Shown one piece after another: positions 14,946 through 24,000 of a stretch of 39,207 nt of DNA. The translations under genes and the position numbers were made by a program. The stretch comes from Streptomyces oceani (lineage in GTDB: Bacteria; Actinomycetota; Actinomycetes; Streptomycetales; Streptomycetaceae), in contig NZ_LJGU01000103.1 of the NCBI RefSeq assembly GCF_001751245.1, positions 1 through 39,207 on the forward strand, given 5' to 3'. Positions within the stretch are counted from its first letter, which is position 1; each line of letters starts with the position of its first letter. The notes beneath the pieces are model-generated. The model was not told the DNA's origin and did no database searches. It worked only from the letters and a program-made list of their open reading frames with translations.

Positions 14946-15097
14946 GAGCGTCTGGCGGCGGGTGAGCGATGTCGGTCGCCGATGCCCGGCGCCCGGCTGC
15001 GTTGTCGTCGGTCGACAGCGCAGCCGGCTCCTCCTCCGCCTTGCCGGACTTGGGCCTCGACACCCTTCTTCTCCCACTCACCCACCGCCAGACGCTC
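14946..15097. mobile_element. MITE-like element, copy A
   Basis: The 152-bp element is bounded by 21-bp terminal inverted repeats (14946-14966 and 15077-15097) that match in 20 of 21 positions and start GAGCGTCTGGCGG. The interior is clearly related to copy B at 29189-29354, including a shared GTCGTCGGTCGACAGCGC and GCCGGACTTGGGC. No transposase is present and no clear target duplication is seen. It lies in the MerR/monooxygenase intergenic region. An open frame on the minus strand starts at GTG 15081 inside the inner end of the right repeat. The remaining intergenic sequence to 15253 holds only the monooxygenase upstream region. Confidence 0.7.
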
Positions 15098-15253
15098 CTA
15101 GGTGCAACCGCCGGTAACTTTCTTCCTCGCGCCCCCTACCCATCGGTAGTCGCCTGCCCTACGCTCCAACCATGCCAGTGATTGCTGGCGTAATACGCGG
15201 AAACAGGCGCGGCCTGCGACCGTACCCAGCGGCAGCGAGCCCCGGGAGGCGGC

Positions 15254-16843
15254 ATGACAGCCGAGCACGAGCACGTACGGGTGGCGGTGATCGGGTCCGG
15301 ATTCGGCGGCCTCGGAGCGGCCGTACGACTACGCCGCGCCGGCGTCACGGACTTCGTGGTGCTGGAGCGCCGCGACTCCGTGGGCGGCACCTGGCGCGAC
15401 AACAGCTACCCGGGCTGCGCCTGCGACGTGCCCTCGCACCTGTACTCCTTCTCCTTCGCCCACAACCCGAGTTGGCCCCGCACCTTCTCCGGACAGCCGC
15501 ACATCCGGGCGTACCTGGAGCAGATCGCCGACACCTTCGGGCTGCGCCCGCACATCCGGCTGAACTTTGAAGTCACCCAGCTGACTTGGGACCCCGAGGA
15601 ACTGCACTGGGTGCTGGAGGGCAGCGGCGGCACGCTCACCGCGGACTTCGTCGCGTCCGCCACCGGCCCGCTGTCCGACCCGAAGGTCCCGGACATCCCG
15701 GGCCTGGACACCTTCGAGGGCCGGGTCTTCCACTCCGCCGCCTGGGACCACGACTACGACCTACGCGGCAAGCGGGTCGCGGTGATCGGCACCGGAGCCT
15801 CCGCGATCCAGGTGGTCCCCGCCATCGCCCCGGAGGTGGACCGGCTCACCGTCTTCCAACGGACGCCGCCCTGGGTGATGCCCCGCGTCGACCGGCGCAT
15901 CTCGGGAGCGGAACGCTGGCTGCACGGCCGGGTACCGCTCACCGGCGCGCTGCGCCGGCGACTGCTCTGGACGATCCGGGAACTCCAGGTCGGCGCGTTC
16001 ACCAAGCGGCCGAACCAGCTGGGTCTGGTGGAGAAGCTGGCCAGCGCCCACATGCGTCAGGCCATCAAGGACCCGGAGCTGCGCCGCCAGTTGACGCCGG
16101 ACTACCGGATCGGCTGCAAGCGCATCCTGCTGTCCAACAGCTACTATCCGGCGCTCGCCCGGGAGAACGTCGACGTCGTCCCGGCCGGCCTGCGTGAGGT
16201 GCGCGGTAACACCCTGGTGGCCGCGGACGGTACGGAGACCGAGGTGGACGCGATCGTCTTCGGCACCGGCTTCCACGTCACCGACATGCCGATCGCGGAC
16301 CGGATCAAGGGCGCCAACGGCACCACCCTCGCAGAGGAGTGGCAGGACGGCGGCATGCAGGCGCTGCGGGGATGCACGATGGCCGGCTTCCCCAACCTCA
16401 TGACGATCATCGGACCGAACACCGGGCTGGGCAACAGCTCGATGATCCTGATGATCGAGGCGCAGCTGAACTACCTGGTCGACTACCTGCGGCAGCTGGA
16501 CACGCTCGGCGGCCGGACCGCCTTCGACGCCCGACCGGAGGCGGTGACGGCGTGGAACGACCACGTCCAGGACCGGATGCGCCGCACCGTCTGGAACACC
16601 GGTGGCTGCGACAGTTGGTACCTGGACGCGAACGGTCGGAACACGACCGTGTGGCCCGGCACCACCAGCGAGTTCCGACGGGTGACCCGACAGCTCGACC
16701 TGAACGAGTACGAGGTGCTGCGCCGCCCCGACACCGCGGCTCCTCCGGTCGGGTCCGCCCGTGCCGGATCGGCCCGTGCCGTCCGTAGCGCCGCTGCCTC
16801 CACCGCGAGCCCCCAAGCCGCCCACACCGTGCGGGAGCCCTGA
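15254..16843 (+). CDS. Flavin-containing Baeyer-Villiger-type monooxygenase
   Basis: This 529-residue enzyme has the FAD Rossmann motif VIGSGFGGLGAAVRLRRAG at the start, WRDNSYPGCACDVPSHLYSFSF, the Baeyer-Villiger fingerprint FEGRVFHSAAWDHD (FxGxxxHxxxW-D), and the NADPH Rossmann motif VAVIGTGASAIQVVPAI. It should insert oxygen next to a ketone using NADPH and O2, giving an ester or lactone. The C-terminal Ala/Ser/Pro tail is low complexity. ATG 15254 has GGGAGG upstream. Its TGA overlaps the next ATG by 1 nt, so the operon with the hydrolase is coupled; the hydrolase could cleave the ester formed. Confidence 0.92.
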   Translation: MTAEHEHVRVAVIGSGFGGLGAAVRLRRAGVTDFVVLERRDSVGGTWRDNSYPGCACDVPSHLYSFSFAHNPSWPRTFSGQPHIRAYLEQIADTFGLRPHIRLNFEVTQLTWDPEELHWVLEGSGGTLTADFVASATGPLSDPKVPDIPGLDTFEGRVFHSAAWDHDYDLRGKRVAVIGTGASAIQVVPAIAPEVDRLTVFQRTPPWVMPRVDRRISGAERWLHGRVPLTGALRRRLLWTIRELQVGAFTKRPNQLGLVEKLASAHMRQAIKDPELRRQLTPDYRIGCKRILLSNSYYPALARENVDVVPAGLREVRGNTLVAADGTETEVDAIVFGTGFHVTDMPIADRIKGANGTTLAEEWQDGGMQALRGCTMAGFPNLMTIIGPNTGLGNSSMILMIEAQLNYLVDYLRQLDTLGGRTAFDARPEAVTAWNDHVQDRMRRTVWNTGGCDSWYLDANGRNTTVWPGTTSEFRRVTRQLDLNEYEVLRRPDTAAPPVGSARAGSARAVRSAAASTASPQAAHTVREP

Positions 16844-17901
16844 TGCCGTCTCTCCTCCGCCCCGGAAGCCCGAACCGCCCGGCCAGCGTCCTCACCCCGC
16901 CGCGCCCCGACCGCGAGCTGGTCGTGCTCGCCCCGGACGGCGCCCGATTGCACACCGAGGTGCACGGGCCCGACGACGCGCCGGCGGTGCTGCTCGTGCA
17001 CGGCTGGACCTGTTCGACCGCCTTCTGGGCGCCGGTGATCCGCGCGCTGGTGGCCGAGGGGCACCGGGTGATCGCGTACGACCTGCGCGGACACGGTCGG
17101 TCAGCCCTCGCCGACCCGGCCGGTTACGGCACCGACACGCTCGCCGAGGACCTGTGCGCCGTGCTGGACGCCACCCTCGCGCCGGGCGAACGGGCCGTGC
17201 TGGGCGGGCACTCGATGGGCGCCATGACACTGGTCGCGGCAGCCGACCGGGAACCGCTGCGCTCCCGGGCCGCCGCCCTGATGCTGTGCAGCAGCGGGAT
17301 GTCGGGGCTGGTCGGCTCGGCCCGGGTGGTGCCCGTCCGCGCGCCCGCGCTGCGTGCGCGCATCCAGACCGCCCTGCTGGGCAGCAAGCTGCCGCTGGGA
17401 CCGGTCACTCCGGTCTCCCGGGCGATCCTGCGGTACGTGACCATGAGCCGCGAGGCGAGCAGGGAACAGGTGGACGTCTGCGCCCGTATCGTGCACGCCT
17501 GCCCGCGCAGGTCGCGAGCGGCCTGGGCGCACGTGCTGGACGAGGTGGAACTCCTCGACCGGCTCCCGCTGATCGACGTCCCCACCGCGGTCGTCGCCGG
17601 CACCGCCGACCGGCTCACCCCCGCCAGCGCGCACGCCCACCGGATGGCCGCGGCCCTGCCGCACTGCGTCGGCCTCACCAAGGTGCCCGGTCGGGGCCAC
17701 ATGACTCCCGTCGAGCGGCCGGACCTGATCAGCGGCGTGCTGGCCACGCTCGTACGGGAACACCTGACGGCGGCGGGCGGCACTGAGCGGGAGCCGGGGG
17801 ACTCCGGGGAATCCGCCATGCGTCCCGAGCACCCGGAGCACCCCCAGAACGCTCAGCACCCCGAACACCCGAGGAACCAGGCCAAGGAGGAGTCACGATG
17901 A
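16843..17901 (+). CDS. Alpha/beta hydrolase
   Basis: This 352-residue protein has the oxyanion motif LLVHGWTCST, the nucleophile elbow GGHSMGAM (Ser), the acid AGTADRLTP (Asp) and the base VPGRGHMTPVERPD (His), all in standard order. Substrate is unknown; position after the monooxygenase suggests hydrolysis of esters it produces. The C-terminal tail after about residue 315 is a His/Pro/Glu/Asn low-complexity stretch (PEHPEHPQNAQHPEHP), absent from typical members. The start overlaps the monooxygenase stop by 1 nt, and its stop overlaps the SDR ATG by 4 nt. Confidence 0.9.
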   Translation: MPSLLRPGSPNRPASVLTPPRPDRELVVLAPDGARLHTEVHGPDDAPAVLLVHGWTCSTAFWAPVIRALVAEGHRVIAYDLRGHGRSALADPAGYGTDTLAEDLCAVLDATLAPGERAVLGGHSMGAMTLVAAADREPLRSRAAALMLCSSGMSGLVGSARVVPVRAPALRARIQTALLGSKLPLGPVTPVSRAILRYVTMSREASREQVDVCARIVHACPRRSRAAWAHVLDEVELLDRLPLIDVPTAVVAGTADRLTPASAHAHRMAAALPHCVGLTKVPGRGHMTPVERPDLISGVLATLVREHLTAAGGTEREPGDSGESAMRPEHPEHPQNAQHPEHPRNQAKEESR

Positions 17902-18782
17902 CCCGTAGGGACCTGGACGGTCAGGTCGCCGTCATCACCGGAGCCGCCCGTGGCGTCGGCGAACTGCTCGCTCGCAAACTCGCCGCCCGGGGCGCCCGGC
18001 TGGCCCTGGTCGGGCTGGAGCCGGAGGCCCTGGAGCGGGTCTGCGCCGGCCTGCGTACGGACGCGGCGTACTGGCACGCGGACGTCACCGAGCACACCGA
18101 GATGAGCCGGGTCGCCCGCGAGGTCAAGGAACGCTTCGGCAAGGTGGACGTGGTGGTGGCCAACGCCGGGGTCGCGTCCGGCGGGCCGTTCGCGGACTCC
18201 GACCCGGACAGCTGGCGGCGGGTGATCGAGGTCAACCTCGTCGGTGGCACGGTCACCGCCCGTGCCTTCCTGCCGCTGCTCCTCGCCTCCCGCGGCTACT
18301 TCCTCCAGGTCGCCTCGCTTGCCGCCATCACGCCGGCGCCGATGATGAGCGCGTACTGCGCGTCCAAGTCCGGGGTCGAGGCGTTCGCCCACTGTCTGCG
18401 TGCCGAGGTCGGGCACAGGGGTGTACGGGTCGGGGTCGGCTATCTGAGCTGGACCGACACCGACATGGTGCGCGGCGCGGACGAGGACGAGGTGATGCGG
18501 GAGTTGCGGGACCGGCTGCCCTGGCCGGCGAACAAGACCTACCCGCTCGGCCCCGCCGTCGACCGCATGGTGGAGGGGATCGAACGTCGCTCGCACCATG
18601 TCTACGGACAGTGGTGGCTGCGCGGCATGCAGGGTATGCGCGGCTGGCTGCCCTCGGTGATCGGCGCGGTGGGGCAACGCGAGATGGCACGCTTCGAGCC
18701 CAGGCTGGCCGAGTCCGCGATGCGTACCGGACTGGTCGGCGCGGGCGGGGAGGCGGACGAGAAGGAGCGCTCGGCGCGCTGA
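17898..18782 (+). CDS. Short-chain dehydrogenase/reductase (last gene of the operon)
   Basis: This 294-residue SDR has the cofactor motif TGAARGVG, the DV acidic strand (HADVTE), NAG (VVVANAG), and the catalytic Ser and YCASK (Tyr-x-x-x-Lys). It probably interconverts a ketone and an alcohol for the monooxygenase. ATG 17898 has AGGAGG upstream. The last 103 bp (18680-18782) exist again at 20294-20396 with 4 mismatches, in the same reading frame, with a FUSC-type gene between the two copies; the present 3' end may therefore have been replaced at insertion. Confidence 0.92.
   Translation: MTRRDLDGQVAVITGAARGVGELLARKLAARGARLALVGLEPEALERVCAGLRTDAAYWHADVTEHTEMSRVAREVKERFGKVDVVVANAGVASGGPFADSDPDSWRRVIEVNLVGGTVTARAFLPLLLASRGYFLQVASLAAITPAPMMSAYCASKSGVEAFAHCLRAEVGHRGVRVGVGYLSWTDTDMVRGADEDEVMRELRDRLPWPANKTYPLGPAVDRMVEGIERRSHHVYGQWWLRGMQGMRGWLPSVIGAVGQREMARFEPRLAESAMRTGLVGAGGEADEKERSAR
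18680..18782 (+). repeat. Direct repeat, left copy (SDR 3' end)
   Basis: 103 bp matching 20294-20396 in 99 positions. The last 90 bp differ only at 18756 (G versus C). The repeat stops exactly at the SDR stop codon. Confidence 0.95.
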
Positions 18783-18956
18783 GCTGTATGGGTCGATGCC
18801 CCACGGTGGTCCCTGTCGTCGGGTGAGGAAGGGATTCGGCTGGCAAGGTCGTCAACACGGGCTGCTGTGCTGATTCCTGGAATGGTCTCGTAGCGACGGG
18901 GTACTCACATGGCGCCACGCCACATGGTGGCTGAGCACCCCGGTGGAGGTCAGTTG

Positions 18957-20186
18957 ATGAGCGAGGCCGATGTCTCATCACAACGTACGCACGCGGCCGC
19001 GCAAGGTAGTTCGGCCCGGGCGCGGCAGTGGCTCCACCGCGCGGTCGGATCGGATGGTCATGAGCGACAAACTCTCGCTCTGATCTGCAAGAGCACCCTG
19101 GCTGCTGCTGTCGCGTGGGTTATCGGGAGCGATGTGCTCGGGGCGCAGTCCCCCGCATTCGCGCCGTTCTCAGCGGTGTTGATTATGCAGGTGACCGTCT
19201 ACCAGTCACTCTTGCAAGCCCTGCGCTATATGGGAGCGGTTTCGTCGGGTGTCCTCATGCAGGGGGTTCTGGGGTTTCTCGCGGGCCCTCACTTGTTCAC
19301 GTTCGTGATGGTGACGTTTGCTGCGTTGTTGATCGGTCGATGGCGTCGACTGGGATCTCAGGGATCTCAGGTTGTGACGGCGGCGTTTTTTGCCTTCTCC
19401 ACCTATGTGGCAGCTGTTTCGGCGTCGGACAGGTGGACGCAGTTGGGTCAGATCATTCTGCTGGTTCTCATCGGCTGCGGGGTGGGCGTGGTCGTGAATG
19501 TGTTGATAATTCCGCCGATGCGATACCGGAGTGGCGAGTACGGCATACACACTCTCGCTCACTCGTTGTGCGAGCTGGTGAGTGACATGTACGCGGCGCT
19601 GCGTGAAGGTGAACTGGACGAAGAACGTACCCAGCATTGGCGGCGGCGCGCTGCACAACTGGGGTCGGTCAGTTCTCAGGCCCAGGCGTCTGTACAGACC
19701 GCATGGGAAAGCACGCTTTACAATCCACGTCGCCTGCTGCGCAATCACCGGGTACCTGGTTCCTTCGCCGGCTACCAGGCTGTCGTCGACGCTTTGGAAC
19801 GGGTCACCTACCAGGTGGCGTCCATGGCCCGCAGTTTCGACCAGTGGCATGACGCTGATGGCAGCCAAGGCCATCTCGATTTCGTCCGCGCCTACGGCGA
19901 CTTCCTGGCCTCTCTCGCACGCATCGCCGGACTGCTGAGTGAGATCAACGAGGGCCAGCTTCGCCAGCAGTCCGTTGAACTGTGTGAGTCTGCTCAAGAA
20001 GCTCAAGAGTGTCGCGATCAGCTGGAAAGAGAGGCCCAAGAACGGTCAGTGCCCCTCAGTGATCCTGCCAAGCCGTACGGAATTCTCATGGCAGAGGCGA
20101 GTCGACTGATGGACGAATTCCAGCACACCTGCGACGTGTTGAAGAACGGAGTTGACTCCCAAGTGGCGCGCAACGCCACGAGCTGA
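18957..20186 (+). CDS. FUSC-family membrane protein (aromatic acid exporter-like)
   Basis: This 409-residue protein has a hydrophobic N-terminal half: ALICKSTLAAAVAWVIGSDVLG, FAPFSAVLIMQVTVYQSLLQALR, GAVSSGVLMQGVLGFLAG, LFTFVMVTFAALLIGRW, QVVTAAFFAFSTYVAAVSASD and GQIILLVLIGCGVGVVVNVLI. The C-terminal half is a long charged helical region. This is the half-size FUSC/ArAE layout. Members are linked to efflux of aromatic acids or polyamine handling; the substrate here is unknown. ATG 18957 has a near-perfect GGTGGAGGT site; ATG 18909 is longer but lacks one. It lies inside the insert bounded by SDR 3' copies. Confidence 0.78.
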   Translation: MSEADVSSQRTHAAAQGSSARARQWLHRAVGSDGHERQTLALICKSTLAAAVAWVIGSDVLGAQSPAFAPFSAVLIMQVTVYQSLLQALRYMGAVSSGVLMQGVLGFLAGPHLFTFVMVTFAALLIGRWRRLGSQGSQVVTAAFFAFSTYVAAVSASDRWTQLGQIILLVLIGCGVGVVVNVLIIPPMRYRSGEYGIHTLAHSLCELVSDMYAALREGELDEERTQHWRRRAAQLGSVSSQAQASVQTAWESTLYNPRRLLRNHRVPGSFAGYQAVVDALERVTYQVASMARSFDQWHDADGSQGHLDFVRAYGDFLASLARIAGLLSEINEGQLRQQSVELCESAQEAQECRDQLEREAQERSVPLSDPAKPYGILMAEASRLMDEFQHTCDVLKNGVDSQVARNATS

Positions 20187-20293
20187 CTTGCGCGGGTCTT
20201 AGCAATAGGGACGCAAGCTCGCTGCGATCCCCTGGTACGCCGCCTCACCGCTGCATTCCCAACATTGGCGGCATGGCAACGTGCCGGTTCGAA

Positions 20294-20396
20294 CGAGAAG
20301 GCGCGTTTCGAGCCCAGGCTGGCCGAGTCCGCGATGCGTACCGGACTGGTCGGCGCGGGCGGGGAGGCGCACGAGAAGGAGCGCTCGGCGCGCTGA
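20294..20396 (+). pseudogene. Displaced SDR 3' end (right copy of the repeat)
   Basis: It reads in frame NEKARFEPRLAESAMRTGLV...GGEAHEKERSAR and stop. Compared with the left copy, two changes are synonymous and two alter residues (Met to Lys, Asp to His). It has no upstream coding part. Confidence 0.85.
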
Positions 20397-20412
20397 CGCA
20401 CTGGCCTCCGAC

Positions 20413-20499
20413 GGGCACCCCCGCCGGGGTGCTGCGACTGCGGGCACCCCTGACGGGGTGCTGTGACCGCGGGCACCCCTGCCGGGGTGCCCGCGGTCG
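20413..20499. repeat. Three tandem 29-bp hairpin repeats
   Basis: Units start at 20413, 20442 and 20471. Each has GCACCCC and GGGGTGC around a 4-nt loop, followed by a GAC/GCG-rich tail. They lie between the displaced SDR end and the convergent minus-strand gene. Confidence 0.85.
20465..20498. terminator. Perfect 15-bp hairpin, bidirectional terminator
   Basis: GACCGCGGGCACCCC (20465-20479) pairs perfectly with 20484-20498 around TGCC. It is formed by the third 29-bp repeat and its extension, between convergent genes. Confidence 0.8.
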
Positions 20500-20534
20500 C
20501 GGCACGTGCGTACCAGGTCCGTTCAGGACGGCAC

Positions 20535-20873
20535 TCAGAAGGCCATGCCCTCGTCGTCCTCGTCCTCCTCCCAGGCCGTACGGCCACGCTCCCGGGTCTC
20601 CTCGTCCATCCCGCCGCGCTCGCCACGCTGCTCCCGCTGGCCGGTGCCTCCGGAGTGTTCGCCCATCCCGCCGCCGTGCTCCTCCATGGAGCGCTGGTCG
20701 CCGCCGCTCATGCCCCCCTCGTCCTCCATGCGGCGGCTCTCCCGCTCCTCCTGGGTGCCGCGCTGACTGTCGTCCTCCTGCTGGCGTCCGCGCTGCCGCG
20801 CCTCGTCGGCCCGCCGCTCGGACTCGTACTCGCTGGACTTGTCGTCGAACTGGTCTGAGATACCCACGGTCAC
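20535..20873 (-). CDS. Small charged, disordered protein
   Basis: This 112-residue protein starts GISDQFDDKSSEYESERRADEARQRGRQQ, then has alternating Glu/Arg and Gly/Met-rich stretches (MEDEGGMSGGDQRSMEEHGGGM) and ends EEDEDDEGMAF. It lacks hydrophobic segments and is probably disordered. The start resembles short Streptomyces stress-associated proteins that open with a DQFxDK motif, but no function can be named. GTG 20873 is preferred with GGAG 4 nt upstream; GTG 20867 is an alternative. The hairpin repeats terminate it. Confidence 0.6.
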   Translation of the reverse strand: MTVGISDQFDDKSSEYESERRADEARQRGRQQEDDSQRGTQEERESRRMEDEGGMSGGDQRSMEEHGGGMGEHSGGTGQREQRGERGGMDEETRERGRTAWEEDEDDEGMAF

Positions 20874-21023
20874 ATCACTCCAAGGCGCGAGGAACGGAAG
20901 CCCGAAAGGGCCGGGAAGGTTGGAGATACGGAAGGGCATAAAGCCCGATAAGCCCGTAACACTCCTCAGGCTGACACAGTCATCAAATCGCCGCATCGCG
21001 GACGAAACTCCGCGCTTCTCGGG

Positions 21024-24000
21024 TCACTCGCCCCCGCCCCGGGGCGGCAGTGACGGACGACGCAGATCCGGCACCTCGGCGTAGTCCGGGGGCGTCGCGG
21101 CCGGGTGCTCCTCGAGTCGCTCCAGCGCGACCCGTACGCCCTCCCGCAGTACGCTGTGCCGGCCCTCGCCCCAGTCCAGCGGGGTCCGGACGACCTCGAT
21201 GTCCGGACTGACACCGTGGTTCTCCACGGACCAGCCGTACGCGTCGAACCAGGCTGCGTTCATCGGCACCGTGATCACCGTGCCGTCGTTGAGCCGGTGG
21301 CGACCGGTGATCCCGACCACCCCGCCCCACGTACGGCTGCCCACCACCGGCCCCAGCCCGAGCAGCCGGAACACCGCGGTGATCATGTCGCCGTCGGAGG
21401 CGGTCGCCTCGTCCGCCAGGGCCACGACGGGACCGCGTGGCGCGTTGCTCGGGTAGCTCACCGGCTGGGCGTCCCGGGTGAGGTCCCAGCCCAGGATCTC
21501 CCGGGTCAGCTTCTCCACCACCAACTCGCTGATGTGCCCGCCGGCGTTGCCGCGTACGTCCACGATCAGCGCGGGCCGGGACATCTCCATCCGCAGGTCC
21601 CGGTTGAACTGCGCCCAGCCGGAGCCGCCCATGTCGGGGATGTGCAGGTAGCCGCACCGGCCGCCGCTCAGTTCGCGTACGACCGCGCGTCGGCGGGACA
21701 CCCAGTCCTGGTAGCGCAGCGGACGTTCGTTCACCAGCGGCACGATCGCGATCCGGCGCGGCGGGCGCTCCGGGTCGGAGCGGGAGAAGGTCAGTTCCAC
21801 GGTCGTGCCGCCGGCCGCCGTCAGCAGCGGCGCCGGCCCCTCGACGGGGTCCACCGGGCGGCCGTCGACGTGCGTGAGCGTCGCGCCCTCCCGGATGCCG
21901 GAGCCGGCCAGCGGCGAACGTGCCCGAGAGTCCGAGGAGTTGCCGGGCAGGATGCGTGTGAGCTGCCACTCGCCGGCCTCCGTACGGGAGAAGTTGGCGC
22001 CCAGCAGGCCGATCGGCCGCTGGTAGTGCGGCGGGCCCTCGTCACGGCGCGCGGAGGTGACGTACGCGTGCGAGGTGCCCAACTCACCGAGGAGTTCCCG
22101 CAGCAGGTCCGCGAACTCGCCCGGCGAGGCCACCTTCTCCACCAGCGGGCGGTACTGCGCCAGCATGGCGTCCCAGTCGATGCCGCACATGCCCGGCTCC
22201 CAGAAGTACGCCCGGATGATCCGGCCGGCCTCCTCGAAGCACTGGCGCCACTCGGCCGCCGGGTCCACCTCGTGCATGATGCGGCGGAGGTCGATGTGCG
22301 TGACGGAGTCGGAGTCCGGCGGCTCGTACGCCGGCACCACCCGCAGGTCGCCGCTGTCGCTCAGCACCAGTCGGGAACCGTCGCCGCTCACCGAGAACCA
22401 GTCGGCGTAGCCGGTGAGTTCGGTGCGTTTCGCCTTGATCATGTCGAAGTGCTCGAGGGTCGGGCGGCCAGAGGTGTCCGCCGGGTTGGCGAAGGTCTCG
22501 CCGAGCACCCCGGAGATCGGGTACCGCAGCCAGACCAGGCCGCCGCCGCTGACCGGGCACAACGCGGAGTACTTGGACGCCGTGACCGGGAAGGGCGTGA
22601 CCCGGCTGCTCAGGCCCTCGGACTCGACCAGCACGGTGCCGTTCTCCATCGCGGTGTCCTGCGGGTCCAGGCCCCCGGCGGCTGGCCGTCCGTCCGGGGA
22701 GAGCGCGAAGGGCGAGAGCGTCGCCGAGGACAGCGGAACCAGGTACGGCCGGCAGCCCAGCGGGAACGACAGGTCGCCGGTGTGCACGTCGTACACCGGG
22801 TCGAAGCCCCGCCAGGACAGGAAGGCGAGATAGCGGCCGTCCTCGGTGAACACCGGCTGCTCGTCCTCGAACCTGCCGTCGGTCACGTCGAGCAGCGTCG
22901 GCTCGGTGCCCAGCCGCGCGATCTTGATCTGGCTCAGTGAGCGCCCCACTCCGGGCTGTGCCCAGGCCAGCCACTGCGAGTCGGGGGAGTAGGCGAGGTC
23001 CCGTACGGGCCCGTTGACCGAGCGGATCACCTCCGTCACCCGGCTGCCGCCCGCGGCGGGGCCGCCGTCCTCGGCGTCCCGGATGTCCACCAGCAGCAGC
23101 CGGCCGTCGTGCGTGGCGACCGCGACCGAGTCGCCGTCCCGCGCCGCGGTCAGCTCCTGCACCCGGCCCAACTCCCCGGGCGCCACGCGCCGCGGGCTGC
23201 GCGGGCGGGTGGCCCGTGGCAGGTCCGCGATCTCCAGCGCGTCCTCGCCCTCGGCGTCGGTGACGTACGCGATCCGGCCGGTGTCCCCGAGCATCGCGGG
23301 CAGCCGTACGCGTACGCCGGGGGTGTCGGCGATGCTGCGGGCCGGACCGTCCCGGTGGGTGAGCCAGTACAGGCTGCCGCGTACGCAGACGGCGCTGGCC
23401 CGGCCGGTGTGGTCGGCGGCGAGGGAGTCGATATGGGTGGCGGCCGGCACCTGGTGCGTACGGCGGCCGGTGCGCGGACCGCCCAGGCGTACCCGCAGCC
23501 GGTGGGGGACGCCGTCGGGGGAGAGGTCGGTGACGAGCCAGAGTTCGCCGGCGCACTGGTAGATGACGCGCTCGCCGTCGGTGGCGGCGTGGCGGGCGTA
23601 GAAGTCGGCGTGGTCGGTGTGCCGGCGCAGGTCGGTGCCGTCCGGCAGACAGCTGTAGAGGTTGCCGACGCCCTCGTGGTCGGAGAGGAAGGCGATCCGG
23701 TCGCGTACGAACATCGGGCAGTCCAGGTGGCCGTCCAGCCCGGGCAGCAGCCGCTCGCCGAGCAGCCACAACCGGCCCTGGGCGCCGCCCCGGTAGCGCT
23801 TCCAGGAAGCCGGCTCGTGCGGCGCGGCGCCCGCGAGCAGCAGCGTCTGGCGTTCCGTGGGCGGGTGCCGGGAACTCATCGCGAGGTGGGTGACCGGCCC
23901 CCAGGGCAGCTGGCTGCCGGGGCCGCCCCCGGTCGGCACCCGGTAGGACCAGGTGAAGTGCGGGAAGGGCTGGCCGTGTGAGGCGACGGCGAGGATATCC

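Larger units (their letters stand above)
18783..20396 (+). mobile_element. 1614-bp insert carrying a FUSC-type gene
   Basis: The unit begins at the base after the SDR stop and ends with a second copy of the SDR 3' end. It holds one gene, visibly lower in GC than its neighbours (third positions often A or T), and no integrase. 18783-18956 is upstream sequence without a gene. 20187-20293 holds only a weak CTTGCG...CGCAAG dyad (20187-20217). Confidence 0.65.

Noticed and set aside
20281..20300. GGTTCGAAC, resembling a tRNA T-loop, near the right end of the FUSC insert
   Set aside because: The flanking bases do not form a T stem and no acceptor or anticodon arm is present.
20413..20499. 29-bp repeats with constant period, CRISPR-like at first sight
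   Set aside because: The units are directly adjacent without unique spacers and each is a terminator-type hairpin.
20427..20626. Minus-strand frames of Arg/Pro-rich protein over the hairpin repeats
   Set aside because: They are translated repeats without start signals and overlap the charged protein gene in another frame.
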